A stretch of DNA of 44,666 bases from positions 1 to 44,666 of the forward strand of contig JAUICK010000018.1 in NCBI GenBank assembly GCA_030427865.1, given 5' to 3'. The notes beneath the pieces are model-generated. The model saw nothing but the letters and a program-made list of their open reading frames with translations. It did no database searches and was not told the origin of the DNA. The DNA comes from Bacteroidia bacterium (lineage in GTDB: Bacteria > Bacteroidota > Bacteroidia > Flavobacteriales > Flavobacteriaceae). Made by a program: the position numbers and the translations under genes. Below, one piece after another: positions 1-7,711 of this stretch (position 1 is the first letter of the stretch; every line of letters begins with the position of its first letter).

Positions 1-813
1 ATTTTAGGTGGTTATCTATCTTCACAAACCGATAGTAGAGGTCACAACCCATTAGCCTTAAAAATAAAAAAGTTTATCGACGATAATGGTGGTTGCTCTG
101 CAGAAAACAATAGTTTTATTGAATTAGCTTTACAAGCAGAAATTGATGGAGCAGAAGTAGATTGGGAAGAACAAGTTATTTTAGATGTAGAATTTGTAAA
201 TCAAGAATGTCTAAAATCTGTTTATAATCAAATGGGTAAAGCAACTAAATTTAAAGGATATCTGCAAAATTTTAAAAGTAATATGTCTGTAGCTGGTTTA
301 AGATTTACTGTTGATAATAATTTTAGGAATACAGAACCAAGTAAGTATCATAATGCTATGGCCATTACTAAACCACCATTAGTTAGTAATGAAATTAAAA
401 TTACTTTTAATACAGATACTAATACTACAGGGAATATTTTAGACAAACCAGATGTGTTTAAAGCTGTGTCTATGATACATGAAGTTATTCATGCAGAAAT
501 GTATCGTAAAATGTTAGATGCCATGATAGTTGCACAAGGAACAGGAACTACTTTAGATTGGACAGACTTAACATATGATGAATTTAAACAGTATTTAAAT
601 ACTTTACAAAATAAATATTTTGGTATTTGGGATTATTATGTTAGATACGATAATAACAATAATACTCCAGATAATGGTCAACACCAAGCAATGGCTCAAC
701 ATTATAGAAACATTGTAAAACAAGCTTTAACAGATTACGACCCAACGTTAACAGAACAACAAAAAGAAGCGCTTTCTTGGATTGGCTTGAATGAAGCAAA
801 TATTGTTGCTTGA
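1..813 (+). CDS. C-terminal part of a large protein ending in a metallopeptidase-like domain (partial, 5' end outside window)
   Basis: The reading frame is open from the first base, so an ATG at 232 is internal and the true start lies upstream. About 270 residues are visible. The motif HEVIH (within MIHEVIHAEMYR) matches the zinc-binding HExxH of metallopeptidases, and a later GQHQAMAQHYR segment offers further His ligands. A similar tail occurs, as I recall it, at the C-terminus of long secreted or RHS-like proteins of Flavobacteria; what precedes it cannot be seen. It could be the effector end of a polymorphic toxin or a processing peptidase; neither is proven. A small secreted protein gene follows after 64 bases. 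Confidence 0.7.
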   Translation: MLGGYLSSQTDSRGHNPLALKIKKFIDDNGGCSAENNSFIELALQAEIDGAEVDWEEQVILDVEFVNQECLKSVYNQMGKATKFKGYLQNFKSNMSVAGLRFTVDNNFRNTEPSKYHNAMAITKPPLVSNEIKITFNTDTNTTGNILDKPDVFKAVSMIHEVIHAEMYRKMLDAMIVAQGTGTTLDWTDLTYDEFKQYLNTLQNKYFGIWDYYVRYDNNNNTPDNGQHQAMAQHYRNIVKQALTDYDPTLTEQQKEALSWIGLNEANIVA

Positions 814-877
814 CAAAACTATCCTAACAAAACTACCATAACAACAACTTTAACAAGTATTAAAAACACTTTCCCAA

Positions 878-1327
878 ATGGATGCAACTAAACTATTTGC
901 TATTATATTTCTTTTAAGTACAAATTTTATTTTTGGACAAAAATCTAAATACCCCAAAGACACTATTTATATAAAATATGAACATAAAGTAGGTCAAAAA
1001 AAATGGAATATGAAATTCAAATATAAATATGAAAACTTAAAAGGGTTTTATTTTAATATTGAACACATTAAAGGAGATATGGCATTATTTTATAATATGA
1101 AAGAAAAAAATGATACTTTATGTTTTAAGCACTTAAAAGATTATACTTTTCTAAATTTAAAAGAAATAGAGAGAAGAGAAAAAGAATATTATAAAAAAAG
1201 ATTTGGAGGTAATCCTTGGATAAAAAATAAAAATGCAGTTTTTCATACATATTTGGTTGAAGTTATTTCAAAAGAAAAAATTGTTGTTTACCCTGTAATT
1301 TGGAGAAGTCAAGGAATTGTAGAATAA
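878..1327 (+). CDS. Small secreted protein of unknown function
   Basis: The 149-residue product begins with a short hydrophobic stretch (about residues 5-20, ending near FIFGQ) that looks like a Sec signal peptide typical of Bacteroidota, so the protein is probably periplasmic or outer-membrane associated. The rest is rich in Lys, Tyr and Phe, and I recognise no domain. It lies 64 bases after the metallopeptidase-tailed gene on the same strand, so the two could be co-transcribed. A partner or immunity role is only a guess from position. No clear ribosome-binding site is visible, which is usual in this phylum. A 131-bp inverted repeat follows and separates it from the convergent GH3 gene. Confidence 0.6.
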   Translation: MDATKLFAIIFLLSTNFIFGQKSKYPKDTIYIKYEHKVGQKKWNMKFKYKYENLKGFYFNIEHIKGDMALFYNMKEKNDTLCFKHLKDYTFLNLKEIERREKEYYKKRFGGNPWIKNKNAVFHTYLVEVISKEKIVVYPVIWRSQGIVE

Positions 1328-1364
1328 AATACAAACCACAACACTGTAAAAAATTAATTAGATA

Positions 1365-1495
1365 GAAGCTGTCTAAAAAGTAATTGAGTATGTCAAACTG
1401 AGCTTGTCGAAGTTTTATAATTCATTGATTATCAATTATATTTCGACAATCTCAATATGACAAGTAGTTAATTTTTTGACTTTTTAGACAGCCTC
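1365..1495. repeat. 131-bp interspersed inverted-repeat element, copy 1
   Basis: Outer arms of 17 bases (1365-1381 and 1479-1495, core GCTGTCTAAAAAGT) pair with one mismatch. A second, inner inverted repeat (1391-1411 and 1442-1462, 21 bases with three mismatches) contains the TGTCAAACTGAG and TTGTCGAA motifs common in flavobacterial intergenic DNA. The total length of 131 bases equals that of the copy at 16558-16688. It lies between convergent genes and the right arm is followed by a T run, so it may also terminate transcription. No coding capacity is seen. Confidence 0.75.
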
Positions 1496-1510
1496 TTTTT
1501 ATAAAAAACT

Positions 1511-3019
1511 TTAAAGTTTCAACAACTCTTCAACAAAATCTCTTGTATTAGAGAGTCTTGGTACTTTGTGTTGGCCTCCTAATTTGTTCTTTTTCTTTAA
1601 CCAACTATAAAAAAGCCCGTCTTTAGCTTTGTGTATTTTAGGTAAAGCAAGTGTCATGTTTTTATAACGTTTCGCTTCGTAATCAGAGTTAATGGCTTTT
1701 AAAGAATTGTCTAATATTTCTGTAAAATACGAAATGCTTTCAGGGGCTTCCTTAAATTCAATAATCCATTCATGACCTCCATTTTCTTTACCTTTCATAA
1801 AAATAGGAGCAACAGTATATTCTTTTACTAAACTATTGGTTTTCTCGCAAGTCATTTTTAAAGCATCCTCTACATTTTCTATGTTCAATTCTTCACCAAA
1901 AACATTAATATAATGTTTTGTTCTTCCTGTAATTTTTATTCGGTAAGGATCTAAAGAGGTAAACCGAATTGTATCGCCAATTAAATACCTCCATAAGCCA
2001 CCATTTGTGGTAATCACCAACGCATAATCAATTTCTTTTTTTACTTTTGATAACGGAACAGCCATAGAATTTTCGCCTTTATATTCAGACATCGGAATAA
2101 ATTCATAAAAAATTCCATAGTCTAACATTAACAACAACTCCTTAGAACCATTTCTATCTTGAATGGCAAAAAAACCTTCGGATGCATTATAGGTTTCATA
2201 ATACTGAAAACCTACTTTCGGAATAATTTTCTTGTATTGTTCTCTGTATGGATTAAAGTTAACACCACCATGAAAATAGACTTCTAAGTTAGGCCAAACT
2301 TCTAAAATATTATTTTTTTCTGTACGTTCTAAAACACGATTTAGTAAAACCAACATCCAACTTGGCACACCCACCAAACTCGTAATGTCTTCGTTAATAG
2401 TTTCATCAATTATGGCTTCCATTTTGGTTTCCCATTCGCTCATTAAAGCTACTTCTTGGCTTGGAGCTGAGCTAAAATCTGCCCAAAAAGGTAAATTTTC
2501 TGTGATAATTGCAGATAAATCTCCGAAATAAGAATTATTGTCTTTATACACTTCAGAACTTCCGCCTAATTTTAAACCCTTTCCTGTAAATAACTGTGTT
2601 TGAGGGTTGTTGTTAATGTACAAGCACAACATATCTTTACCCGCTTTCATATGGCAATACTCTAAAGCTTCATCAGAAACAGGAATAAATTTACTTTTGG
2701 CATTGGTGGTTCCGCTACTTTTAGCAAACCATTTTATAGGTGTGGGCCAAAAAATATTTTGCTCACCTTTTCGACAACGTTCTATCAAAGGCTCAAAAGT
2801 TTCGTATTTTTGAATCGGAACATTTTTTGAGAAATCTTGATATGTTTTTATAGATGAAAAACCATTTTCTTTACCAAACTCTGTGTTTTTAGCAGTACTT
2901 AAAAGTTTTAGAAGCAACTCATTCTGTACACCTTCTGGATATTTTAAAAACAATTCCATTTGATGTTTACGTTTCTTTAAAAACCAAGAAATTATAGAAT
3001 TGATAATCTGAAACGCCAT
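1511..3019 (-). CDS. GH3 auxin-responsive promoter family protein (acyl-adenylating/amide-forming enzyme)
   Basis: The 502-residue protein matches the bacterial GH3 family, members of the ANL-type adenylating enzymes that activate a carboxylate with ATP and may join it to an amine. The phosphate-binding motif SSGTTNAK is at residues 101-108, YNASEG is mid-protein, and YLIGDTIRF follows, in the order expected for GH3. The start at the ATG at 3019 gives the usual N-terminus (short helix, then KKRKHQMELFLKYP). Plant members make hormone conjugates; the substrate of flavobacterial members is unknown. The gene diverges from the DUF2797 gene and converges with the small secreted protein gene. Confidence 0.9.
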   Translation of the reverse strand: MAFQIINSIISWFLKKRKHQMELFLKYPEGVQNELLLKLLSTAKNTEFGKENGFSSIKTYQDFSKNVPIQKYETFEPLIERCRKGEQNIFWPTPIKWFAKSSGTTNAKSKFIPVSDEALEYCHMKAGKDMLCLYINNNPQTQLFTGKGLKLGGSSEVYKDNNSYFGDLSAIITENLPFWADFSSAPSQEVALMSEWETKMEAIIDETINEDITSLVGVPSWMLVLLNRVLERTEKNNILEVWPNLEVYFHGGVNFNPYREQYKKIIPKVGFQYYETYNASEGFFAIQDRNGSKELLLMLDYGIFYEFIPMSEYKGENSMAVPLSKVKKEIDYALVITTNGGLWRYLIGDTIRFTSLDPYRIKITGRTKHYINVFGEELNIENVEDALKMTCEKTNSLVKEYTVAPIFMKGKENGGHEWIIEFKEAPESISYFTEILDNSLKAINSDYEAKRYKNMTLALPKIHKAKDGLFYSWLKKKNKLGGQHKVPRLSNTRDFVEELLKL

Positions 3020-3042
3020 AGAAAATTCGTAAGTTTGTTAGG

Positions 3043-3066
3043 TTCGATTTTAGTTTACAAATCGAA
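3043..3066. promoter_or_regulatory. Inverted repeat between divergent genes (possible operator)
   Basis: TTCGATTT (3043-3050) and AAATCGAA (3059-3066) are perfect inverted arms with an 8-base spacer, in the 70-base gap between the divergent GH3 and DUF2797 genes. A TAAGTTTG at 3030-3037 matches the Bacteroidota -7 consensus on the plus strand, though no clear TTG lies about 20 bases upstream. The site could bind a dimeric regulator of one or both genes; this is inference. Confidence 0.35.
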
Positions 3067-3089
3067 TTTTAAAAATACTAAAATTTTAT

Positions 3090-3881
3090 ATGATTTATCA
3101 AGGAGTTTTAAAAAAAATGATGACAGAAAATGGGGATGAAATTCAGTATTATTTAGATATGGAAACTGATTTTATCAATATGAATCAGTTACTAAATAAA
3201 GAATTTACCATTTCTTTTGTAAAATACGAATGTTTAAATTGTCATTTAAACAAACAAATTTATAGACAAGGATTTTGTAAATCTTGTTTTTTTGATATTC
3301 CTCAAGCTGCAGATTGGATTATGCGTCCAGAGTTAAGCAAAGCACATTTAGATGAAGAAGATAGAGATTTAGCTTACGAGAAAAAAGTGCAATTACAGCC
3401 ACACATTGTCTATTTAGCAAATTCCAGCAATGTAAAAGTGGGTGTTACCAGAAAACAACAAGTGCCAACTCGTTGGATAGACCAAGGAGCGCATGAAGCT
3501 ATAGAAATAGTGGAAGTTCCAAACCGTTATTTAGCAGGTATTACAGAAGTTGCTTTAAAAGAACATGTTGCAGACAAAACCAATTGGCGCAAAATGCTAA
3601 AGAACGATGTTGAAGATGAAAATTTAGTTGAATGGAGAGAGAAATTGAAACAATACATACCTGATGAAGCAAAAGAATACTTTATTGAAAACAATGCTGA
3701 AACGAATTTAAATTTTCCTGTTACCAAATATCCAGCAAAACCAAAGAGTTTAAATTTGATAAAAACACCAAACTACACAGGTAAGTTGGTTGGCATAAAA
3801 GGACAATATTTAATTTTTGATGATGAGACTGTTTTTAATGTAAGAGCCAATGAAGGTTTGGTGGTGAATATAAATGTATAA
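3090..3881 (+). CDS. DUF2797 domain-containing protein
   Basis: The 263-residue protein resembles the DUF2797 family. A four-cysteine cluster (C48, C51, C63, C66) looks like a zinc ribbon near the N-terminus. The following stretch (about residues 100-140, beginning HIVYLANSSNVKVGVTR) resembles the Y-x-G-x-T core of GIY-YIG folds, suggesting nucleic-acid binding, but activity is not known. The gene heads a run of four plus-strand genes with zero or negative spacing, so it is probably co-transcribed with the membrane protein, nitrilase and YjbQ genes. The start at 3090 is the first ATG and fits family length. Confidence 0.85.
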   Translation: MIYQGVLKKMMTENGDEIQYYLDMETDFINMNQLLNKEFTISFVKYECLNCHLNKQIYRQGFCKSCFFDIPQAADWIMRPELSKAHLDEEDRDLAYEKKVQLQPHIVYLANSSNVKVGVTRKQQVPTRWIDQGAHEAIEIVEVPNRYLAGITEVALKEHVADKTNWRKMLKNDVEDENLVEWREKLKQYIPDEAKEYFIENNAETNLNFPVTKYPAKPKSLNLIKTPNYTGKLVGIKGQYLIFDDETVFNVRANEGLVVNINV

Positions 3882-4184
3882 ATGAAAATTATTAAAGTAG
3901 TTTTTGTAATAGAAGCACTTTTATTCATTGTGGTATATTCTTCAATATTTTATAAAAATATGTGGATTTTACATTCTGATAAACCAAATAAATATAAGTG
4001 GTTTTTATTTAATCCTTTTTTGTTTTTTGATTCTATATTTATATTTAGTTGGAATGTAAAAGTTGGTAAGAATAAGAATTTGAAAAGAAAAGTTAATAAA
4101 CTATCAAAGGTTTTACGATGGTTATTTTTACTTTTTTTCTTGACGTTGATTTTTTACTTTATTACAATAAATTATGAAAACTAA
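3882..4184 (+). CDS. Small membrane protein of unknown function
   Basis: This 100-residue protein starts directly after the DUF2797 stop codon and overlaps the nitrilase start by 11 bases, a tight arrangement that supports translation. It has an N-terminal hydrophobic helix (about residues 4-22) and a C-terminal one (about residues 77-96), separated by a basic, aromatic-rich region, so it is probably an inner-membrane protein with two spans. I recognise no family. Its codon use and AT content look like those of its neighbours. Its placement inside the operon suggests a link to the flanking genes but gives no function. Confidence 0.6.
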   Translation: MKIIKVVFVIEALLFIVVYSSIFYKNMWILHSDKPNKYKWFLFNPFLFFDSIFIFSWNVKVGKNKNLKRKVNKLSKVLRWLFLLFFLTLIFYFITINYEN

Positions 4185-5133
4185 CCTATTAAAAGTAGCC
4201 TTAGCACAAATTTCTCCAGTTTGGCTAAACAAAGAAAAAACAATTAAAAAGATTGAAAAATCGATTATTGAAGGAGCAAAAGAAAACTGTGAATTGATTG
4301 TTTTTGGTGAAGCTTTATTACCTGGTTATCCTTTTTGGATTGCCTTAACCAATGGTGCAACATGGAATTCTAAAACTCAAAAAGAAATTCATGCTCATTA
4401 TGTGCGTAATTCAGTAACCATAGAAAAAGGCGAACTAGATTCCATTTGTAAATTGGCAAAAGAACACAAAATTGCCATTTATTTAGGAGTTATAGAACGC
4501 GCTCTAAATAGAGGTGGACATAGTATTTATGCGAGTTTGGTCTATATAAATCAAAAAGGAGAAATCAAATCTGTGCATAGAAAATTACAACCAACCTATG
4601 ATGAGCGTTTAACTTGGGCTCCTGGAGATGGAAATGGTTTGCAAGTGCATCCTTTAAAAGATTTTACAGTTGGTGGATTAAATTGTTGGGAAAATTGGAT
4701 GCCTTTGCCAAGAACAGCATTATATGGTTTAGGCGAAAACTTACACATTGCTGTTTGGCCAGGTAGCGACCATAATACCAAAGATATTACGCGTTTTATT
4801 GCAAGAGAATCTCGTTCTTATGTAATTTCGGTTTCTGCTTTAATGCAAAAATCTGATTTCCCTAAAAACATTCCTCATTATCGTAAAATTATAAAAGATG
4901 CCCCAGAAGTTTTGGCAAATGGAGGCTCTTGTATTGCTGGTCCTGATGGAGAATGGATTATTGAACCTGTTATTAATAAAGAAGGTTTAATTATAGAAAC
5001 CATAGATTTTAACAGCGTTTTAGAAGAACGTCAAAATTTTGATGCTGTTGGTCATTATAGCAGACCAGATATTACCAAATTGCAAGTTAATAGAGAAAGA
5101 CAAAGTACCGTTTCTTTTAATGATGAATTATGA
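4174..5133 (+). CDS. Carbon-nitrogen hydrolase, nitrilase-like
   Basis: The 319-residue protein carries the Glu-Lys-Cys triad of the nitrilase superfamily: E46 in VFGEALLPGYP, K137 in HRKLQPT and C171 in GGLNCWENWMPL. The CWEN form around the cysteine and the overall length match true nitrilases, which hydrolyse nitriles to acids and ammonia, better than amidases or beta-ureidopropionase. The natural substrate cannot be read from sequence. The gene overlaps the small membrane protein gene upstream by 11 bases and the YjbQ gene by 4 bases (ATGA), so translational coupling is likely. The protein is predicted cytoplasmic, with no signal peptide. Confidence 0.9.
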   Translation: MKTNLLKVALAQISPVWLNKEKTIKKIEKSIIEGAKENCELIVFGEALLPGYPFWIALTNGATWNSKTQKEIHAHYVRNSVTIEKGELDSICKLAKEHKIAIYLGVIERALNRGGHSIYASLVYINQKGEIKSVHRKLQPTYDERLTWAPGDGNGLQVHPLKDFTVGGLNCWENWMPLPRTALYGLGENLHIAVWPGSDHNTKDITRFIARESRSYVISVSALMQKSDFPKNIPHYRKIIKDAPEVLANGGSCIAGPDGEWIIEPVINKEGLIIETIDFNSVLEERQNFDAVGHYSRPDITKLQVNRERQSTVSFNDEL

Positions 5134-5552
5134 TTTTCGAACAAAAAGAAATACAATTACAACCTTTTAAAAGAGGGTTTCATTTAATTACTGCAACCAT
5201 TCTTAGAGAATTCCCTGAAGTAAAATCGATTAAAAAAGGGGTTTTAAAAGTCTTTATCAAACATACATCTGCAAGTTTAACTATTAATGAAAACGCAGAC
5301 CCTACAGTAAGAGTAGATTTTGAAAGTCATTTTAATGCAATGGTTCCAGAAAATCAATCTTACTATATTCATACTTATGAAGGAAATGATGATATGCCTG
5401 CGCATCTTAAATCATCTTTATTAGGAAGTTCAGTAGAAATACCAATTACCAATGGTAATTTAAACTTAGGGATTTGGCAAGGAATTTATTTGTGTGAACA
5501 TAGAAATTACGGAGGAAATAGAAAATTAGTGTTAACTGCTTTTGGAGTTTAA
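5130..5552 (+). CDS. yjbQ: YjbQ/UPF0047 family protein (secondary thiamine-phosphate synthase-type)
   Basis: The 140-residue protein has the full UPF0047 pattern: IKHTSASLTINENADP near the middle, then DMPAHLKSSLLG and a closing LGIWQGIYLCEHRN segment. Family members are single-domain cytoplasmic trimers; E. coli YjbQ has a weak thiamine-phosphate synthase activity, but the main role remains unclear. The start overlaps the nitrilase stop by four bases, and the gene ends the four-gene run, with a hairpin terminator right after it. Confidence 0.88.
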   Translation: MIFEQKEIQLQPFKRGFHLITATILREFPEVKSIKKGVLKVFIKHTSASLTINENADPTVRVDFESHFNAMVPENQSYYIHTYEGNDDMPAHLKSSLLGSSVEIPITNGNLNLGIWQGIYLCEHRNYGGNRKLVLTAFGV

Positions 5553-5566
5553 TTTTTATAAAAAAA

Positions 5567-5600
5567 TAAAAGCCCGAAAAAATAAATTTACGAGCTTTTA
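5567..5600. terminator. Bidirectional intrinsic terminator between convergent genes
   Basis: Arms 5567-5576 and 5591-5600 form a 10-bp stem with one C-A mismatch (TAAAAGCCCG against CGAGCTTTTA) and a 14-base AT-rich loop, placed between the yjbQ stop and the convergent vWA gene stop. A and T runs flank both sides. Confidence 0.6.
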
Positions 5601-5621
5601 AAATCAACTAACCAATATCTT

Positions 5622-6752
5622 TTACCAAGAATAGTTTTTAAGTTTAGCTTGACGCTTAATGGCTTTAATCATAACATTGTCAAGTTGACCTTTTTTACTA
5701 TTTTCCTTTTGTTTTTGAGCAATATAGCTTCTTCTTTTTTTATCTAATTCTTTAATTTTTGCCTGAATTTCTGAACGTTCTTTAGCTTTTGCTTTTACAT
5801 AGGCTTTTATTTCGGTTTCAGATTTGTTTTTCAATTCTGCTGGTAATTGCGATTTTTTAATTTTAGAATAATCTACTTTTTGTTTTTTATCAGCATCTAC
5901 CAAATCCCAAGAAGAGTTGTCATACAATCTCGAACTCTTAGAAATAGTTCTTTTTACAGCAACAGCTTCTTCTAATTCCATTGCATTATCATCTTGTATT
6001 TTCTGATTAGAAAATTTAGTATATCCTTTATTTCCGTAATAAATATAAGTTTTATTTAATCTTTTATTTAAAATGATAATCTCATCATCATAAGGAGTTA
6101 CAATGTGCACAATTTTTTTATTATGATTAATGGTCATATAATCTCCTCCTCCTAATTTAGCACCATCTTGCCATTTATTAGAAATACCATTGTTGTAGTT
6201 TCCGCAGAAAATAGTGTTTATTAAAATATCTTTTTCTTTTGCCTCGCTAATGGCTTCTTTGTAATTGATTTTTCCTTGTGTAAAAGGCTCATTTCCTGCA
6301 ATAAAAATAAGACGTAAATCGTTTTTATTTTTACCCCAAGAGAGTTCTTTTAACGATGTTTGAATTACTTGTCCACAATACTCACTTCCTCCATTTGTTT
6401 TTAAAGAAAATAGCTTTTCAGAAATTTCATCTAAATCGTTGCTAAATTGTAAAACTTGCCTTATAAAACCTTCTTCACTGGGTAAACTAGAGTTTCCATA
6501 TTCATACAAAGCAATTTCTAAATTGGGTTTTTGAATTCCGTATTTAGCATAAGAAAGTTCGTTTACAATTTCCCAAAGTTGTGCTTTTGCTTGGTTGATT
6601 AATCCATCCATACTATTACTAGTGTCTAATAACAACGCAACTTTAATAGTTTGTTTTTTTGTAAGCTTTTGTGTTGGTTGATGGTTCGCAAAACTATTTA
6701 AAGAGATACTTAAAAAAAGAATTGCAATGACTTTTAATACATGTGTTTTCAT
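5622..6752 (-). CDS. Secreted von Willebrand factor type A (vWA) domain protein
   Basis: The 376-residue protein starts with a signal peptide (hydrophobic core about residues 6-21, cleavage near SFANHQ). A vWA domain follows: the metal-binding DTSNS motif (residues 43-47, DxSxS) heads the domain and LKTNGGSEYCG supplies the later conserved Thr. The C-terminal third is highly charged and probably a helical coiled coil rich in Lys, Glu and Arg. Such proteins usually mediate metal-dependent protein contacts in the periplasm. The gene is divergent from the two-component operon starting at 6995, and the shared 242-base gap holds direct repeats that might control either. Confidence 0.85.
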   Translation of the reverse strand: MKTHVLKVIAILFLSISLNSFANHQPTQKLTKKQTIKVALLLDTSNSMDGLINQAKAQLWEIVNELSYAKYGIQKPNLEIALYEYGNSSLPSEEGFIRQVLQFSNDLDEISEKLFSLKTNGGSEYCGQVIQTSLKELSWGKNKNDLRLIFIAGNEPFTQGKINYKEAISEAKEKDILINTIFCGNYNNGISNKWQDGAKLGGGDYMTINHNKKIVHIVTPYDDEIIILNKRLNKTYIYYGNKGYTKFSNQKIQDDNAMELEEAVAVKRTISKSSRLYDNSSWDLVDADKKQKVDYSKIKKSQLPAELKNKSETEIKAYVKAKAKERSEIQAKIKELDKKRRSYIAQKQKENSKKGQLDNVMIKAIKRQAKLKNYSW

Positions 6753-6843
6753 AATAAGATTGTTTTTTAGTTACAGATGTTTAAAAGTTTGGTTGTATAA
6801 CTTCATTCAATATTAATGCCAACTTTTTTCAAAAAAAAAGCAG

Positions 6844-6895
6844 AATGAGTAAACCATACTTTTGAATGAGTAAAGAAGATTTTTAAATGAGTAAA
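6844..6895. promoter_or_regulatory. Three direct repeats at 21-bp period, likely LytTR-type operator
   Basis: AATGAGTAAA occurs exactly at 6844-6853, 6865-6874 and 6886-6895, each 21 bp from the next, i.e. two helical turns. LytTR-domain regulators such as AgrA bind direct repeats at this spacing. The operon downstream (6995-10790) ends with a LytTR response regulator, so autoregulation is the obvious reading. A TATATTTT at 6907-6914 is a 7-of-8 match to the -7 consensus, placing the repeats in the upstream/-33 region. Confidence 0.6.
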
Positions 6896-6994
6896 GGTGT
6901 ATAAAATATATTTTTACGAGACTATAATTGAATTTATCAATTTTTTTGGATGATTTTTTGTGATTAAGTTTACCATAAATTAATACTTCTAAGA

Positions 6995-7711
6995 ATGAAA
7001 TATCAAATTACAATACCCAAACCTTGTCAAGAAGATTGGAATAAAATGACAGCAACTGAAAAAGGGAGATTTTGTAACAGCTGTAAAAAAGAAGTGATAG
7101 ATTTTACAAATCTGTATGCATCAAAAATTTCGAAAAAAATATTTCGAGAAGAAAATTTATGTGGTAGATTTAAGCAAGCTCAAATTAACAAAGAGATAAA
7201 TATTGCTAAAAAAAGTAGCTTTCCAAAAGTGGTAGCAAGTTTCGTTTTGGTTTCTTCTATGTTAACAGAATCACCAATTTTTTCGCAAGTAAAAAAAGAT
7301 ACAACTGAGGTGTGTAATGCTAAACAAGTAAAAGGTATTGCCAAAAAATATTTTTTAACGAATTGTATTACAATTAAAGGAGAAGTTAAAGATGAATCTG
7401 GAGGTTTGCCAGGGGCATCAATTCTTCTAAAAGGAACTAATAAAGGAACTCAAACAGATTTTGATGGAAATTTTTCAATTAAAATACCCAATAAAAAAGG
7501 AAACTCACCTATATTAGTTATTTCCTATCTTGGTTATAAAACGCGAGAGATAAATATTACAACTTTAAATAAGTCTTTGAATATTTTTTTAGAAGAAGAA
7601 AAAGCAGAGAAAGTTGAAACTGTTATAGTAGGAATGATAGCTGTAAAAAAAACAAATATTTTTAAGAGAATAGGAAATCTTTTTAGAAAAAAAGAAAACA
7701 GAAAGTATTAA
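6995..7711 (+). CDS. Membrane protein with Cys-rich N-terminus and carboxypeptidase-regulatory-like domain
   Basis: The 238-residue protein has an N-terminal cysteine cluster (C11, C27, C30, C56) around CQEDWNKMTATEKGRFC, a pattern I associate with Bacteroidota proteins of unknown role. A single hydrophobic segment follows (about residues 75-95). A carboxypeptidase-regulatory-like beta-sandwich then covers about residues 122-195, with the typical LPGASILLKGTNKGTQTDFDG core also seen in TonB-dependent receptor plugs. Its stop codon overlaps the histidine kinase start by one base, so it is translationally coupled to the sensor and may act as its partner or target. The start was chosen for the conserved N-terminal cysteine domain. 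Confidence 0.8.
   Translation: MKYQITIPKPCQEDWNKMTATEKGRFCNSCKKEVIDFTNLYASKISKKIFREENLCGRFKQAQINKEINIAKKSSFPKVVASFVLVSSMLTESPIFSQVKKDTTEVCNAKQVKGIAKKYFLTNCITIKGEVKDESGGLPGASILLKGTNKGTQTDFDGNFSIKIPNKKGNSPILVISYLGYKTREINITTLNKSLNIFLEEEKAEKVETVIVGMIAVKKTNIFKRIGNLFRKKENRKY

Noticed and set aside
1365..1495. 131-bp repeat considered as an insertion sequence remnant
   Set aside because: There is no transposase fragment or clear target-site duplication; it is better described as an interspersed inverted-repeat element.
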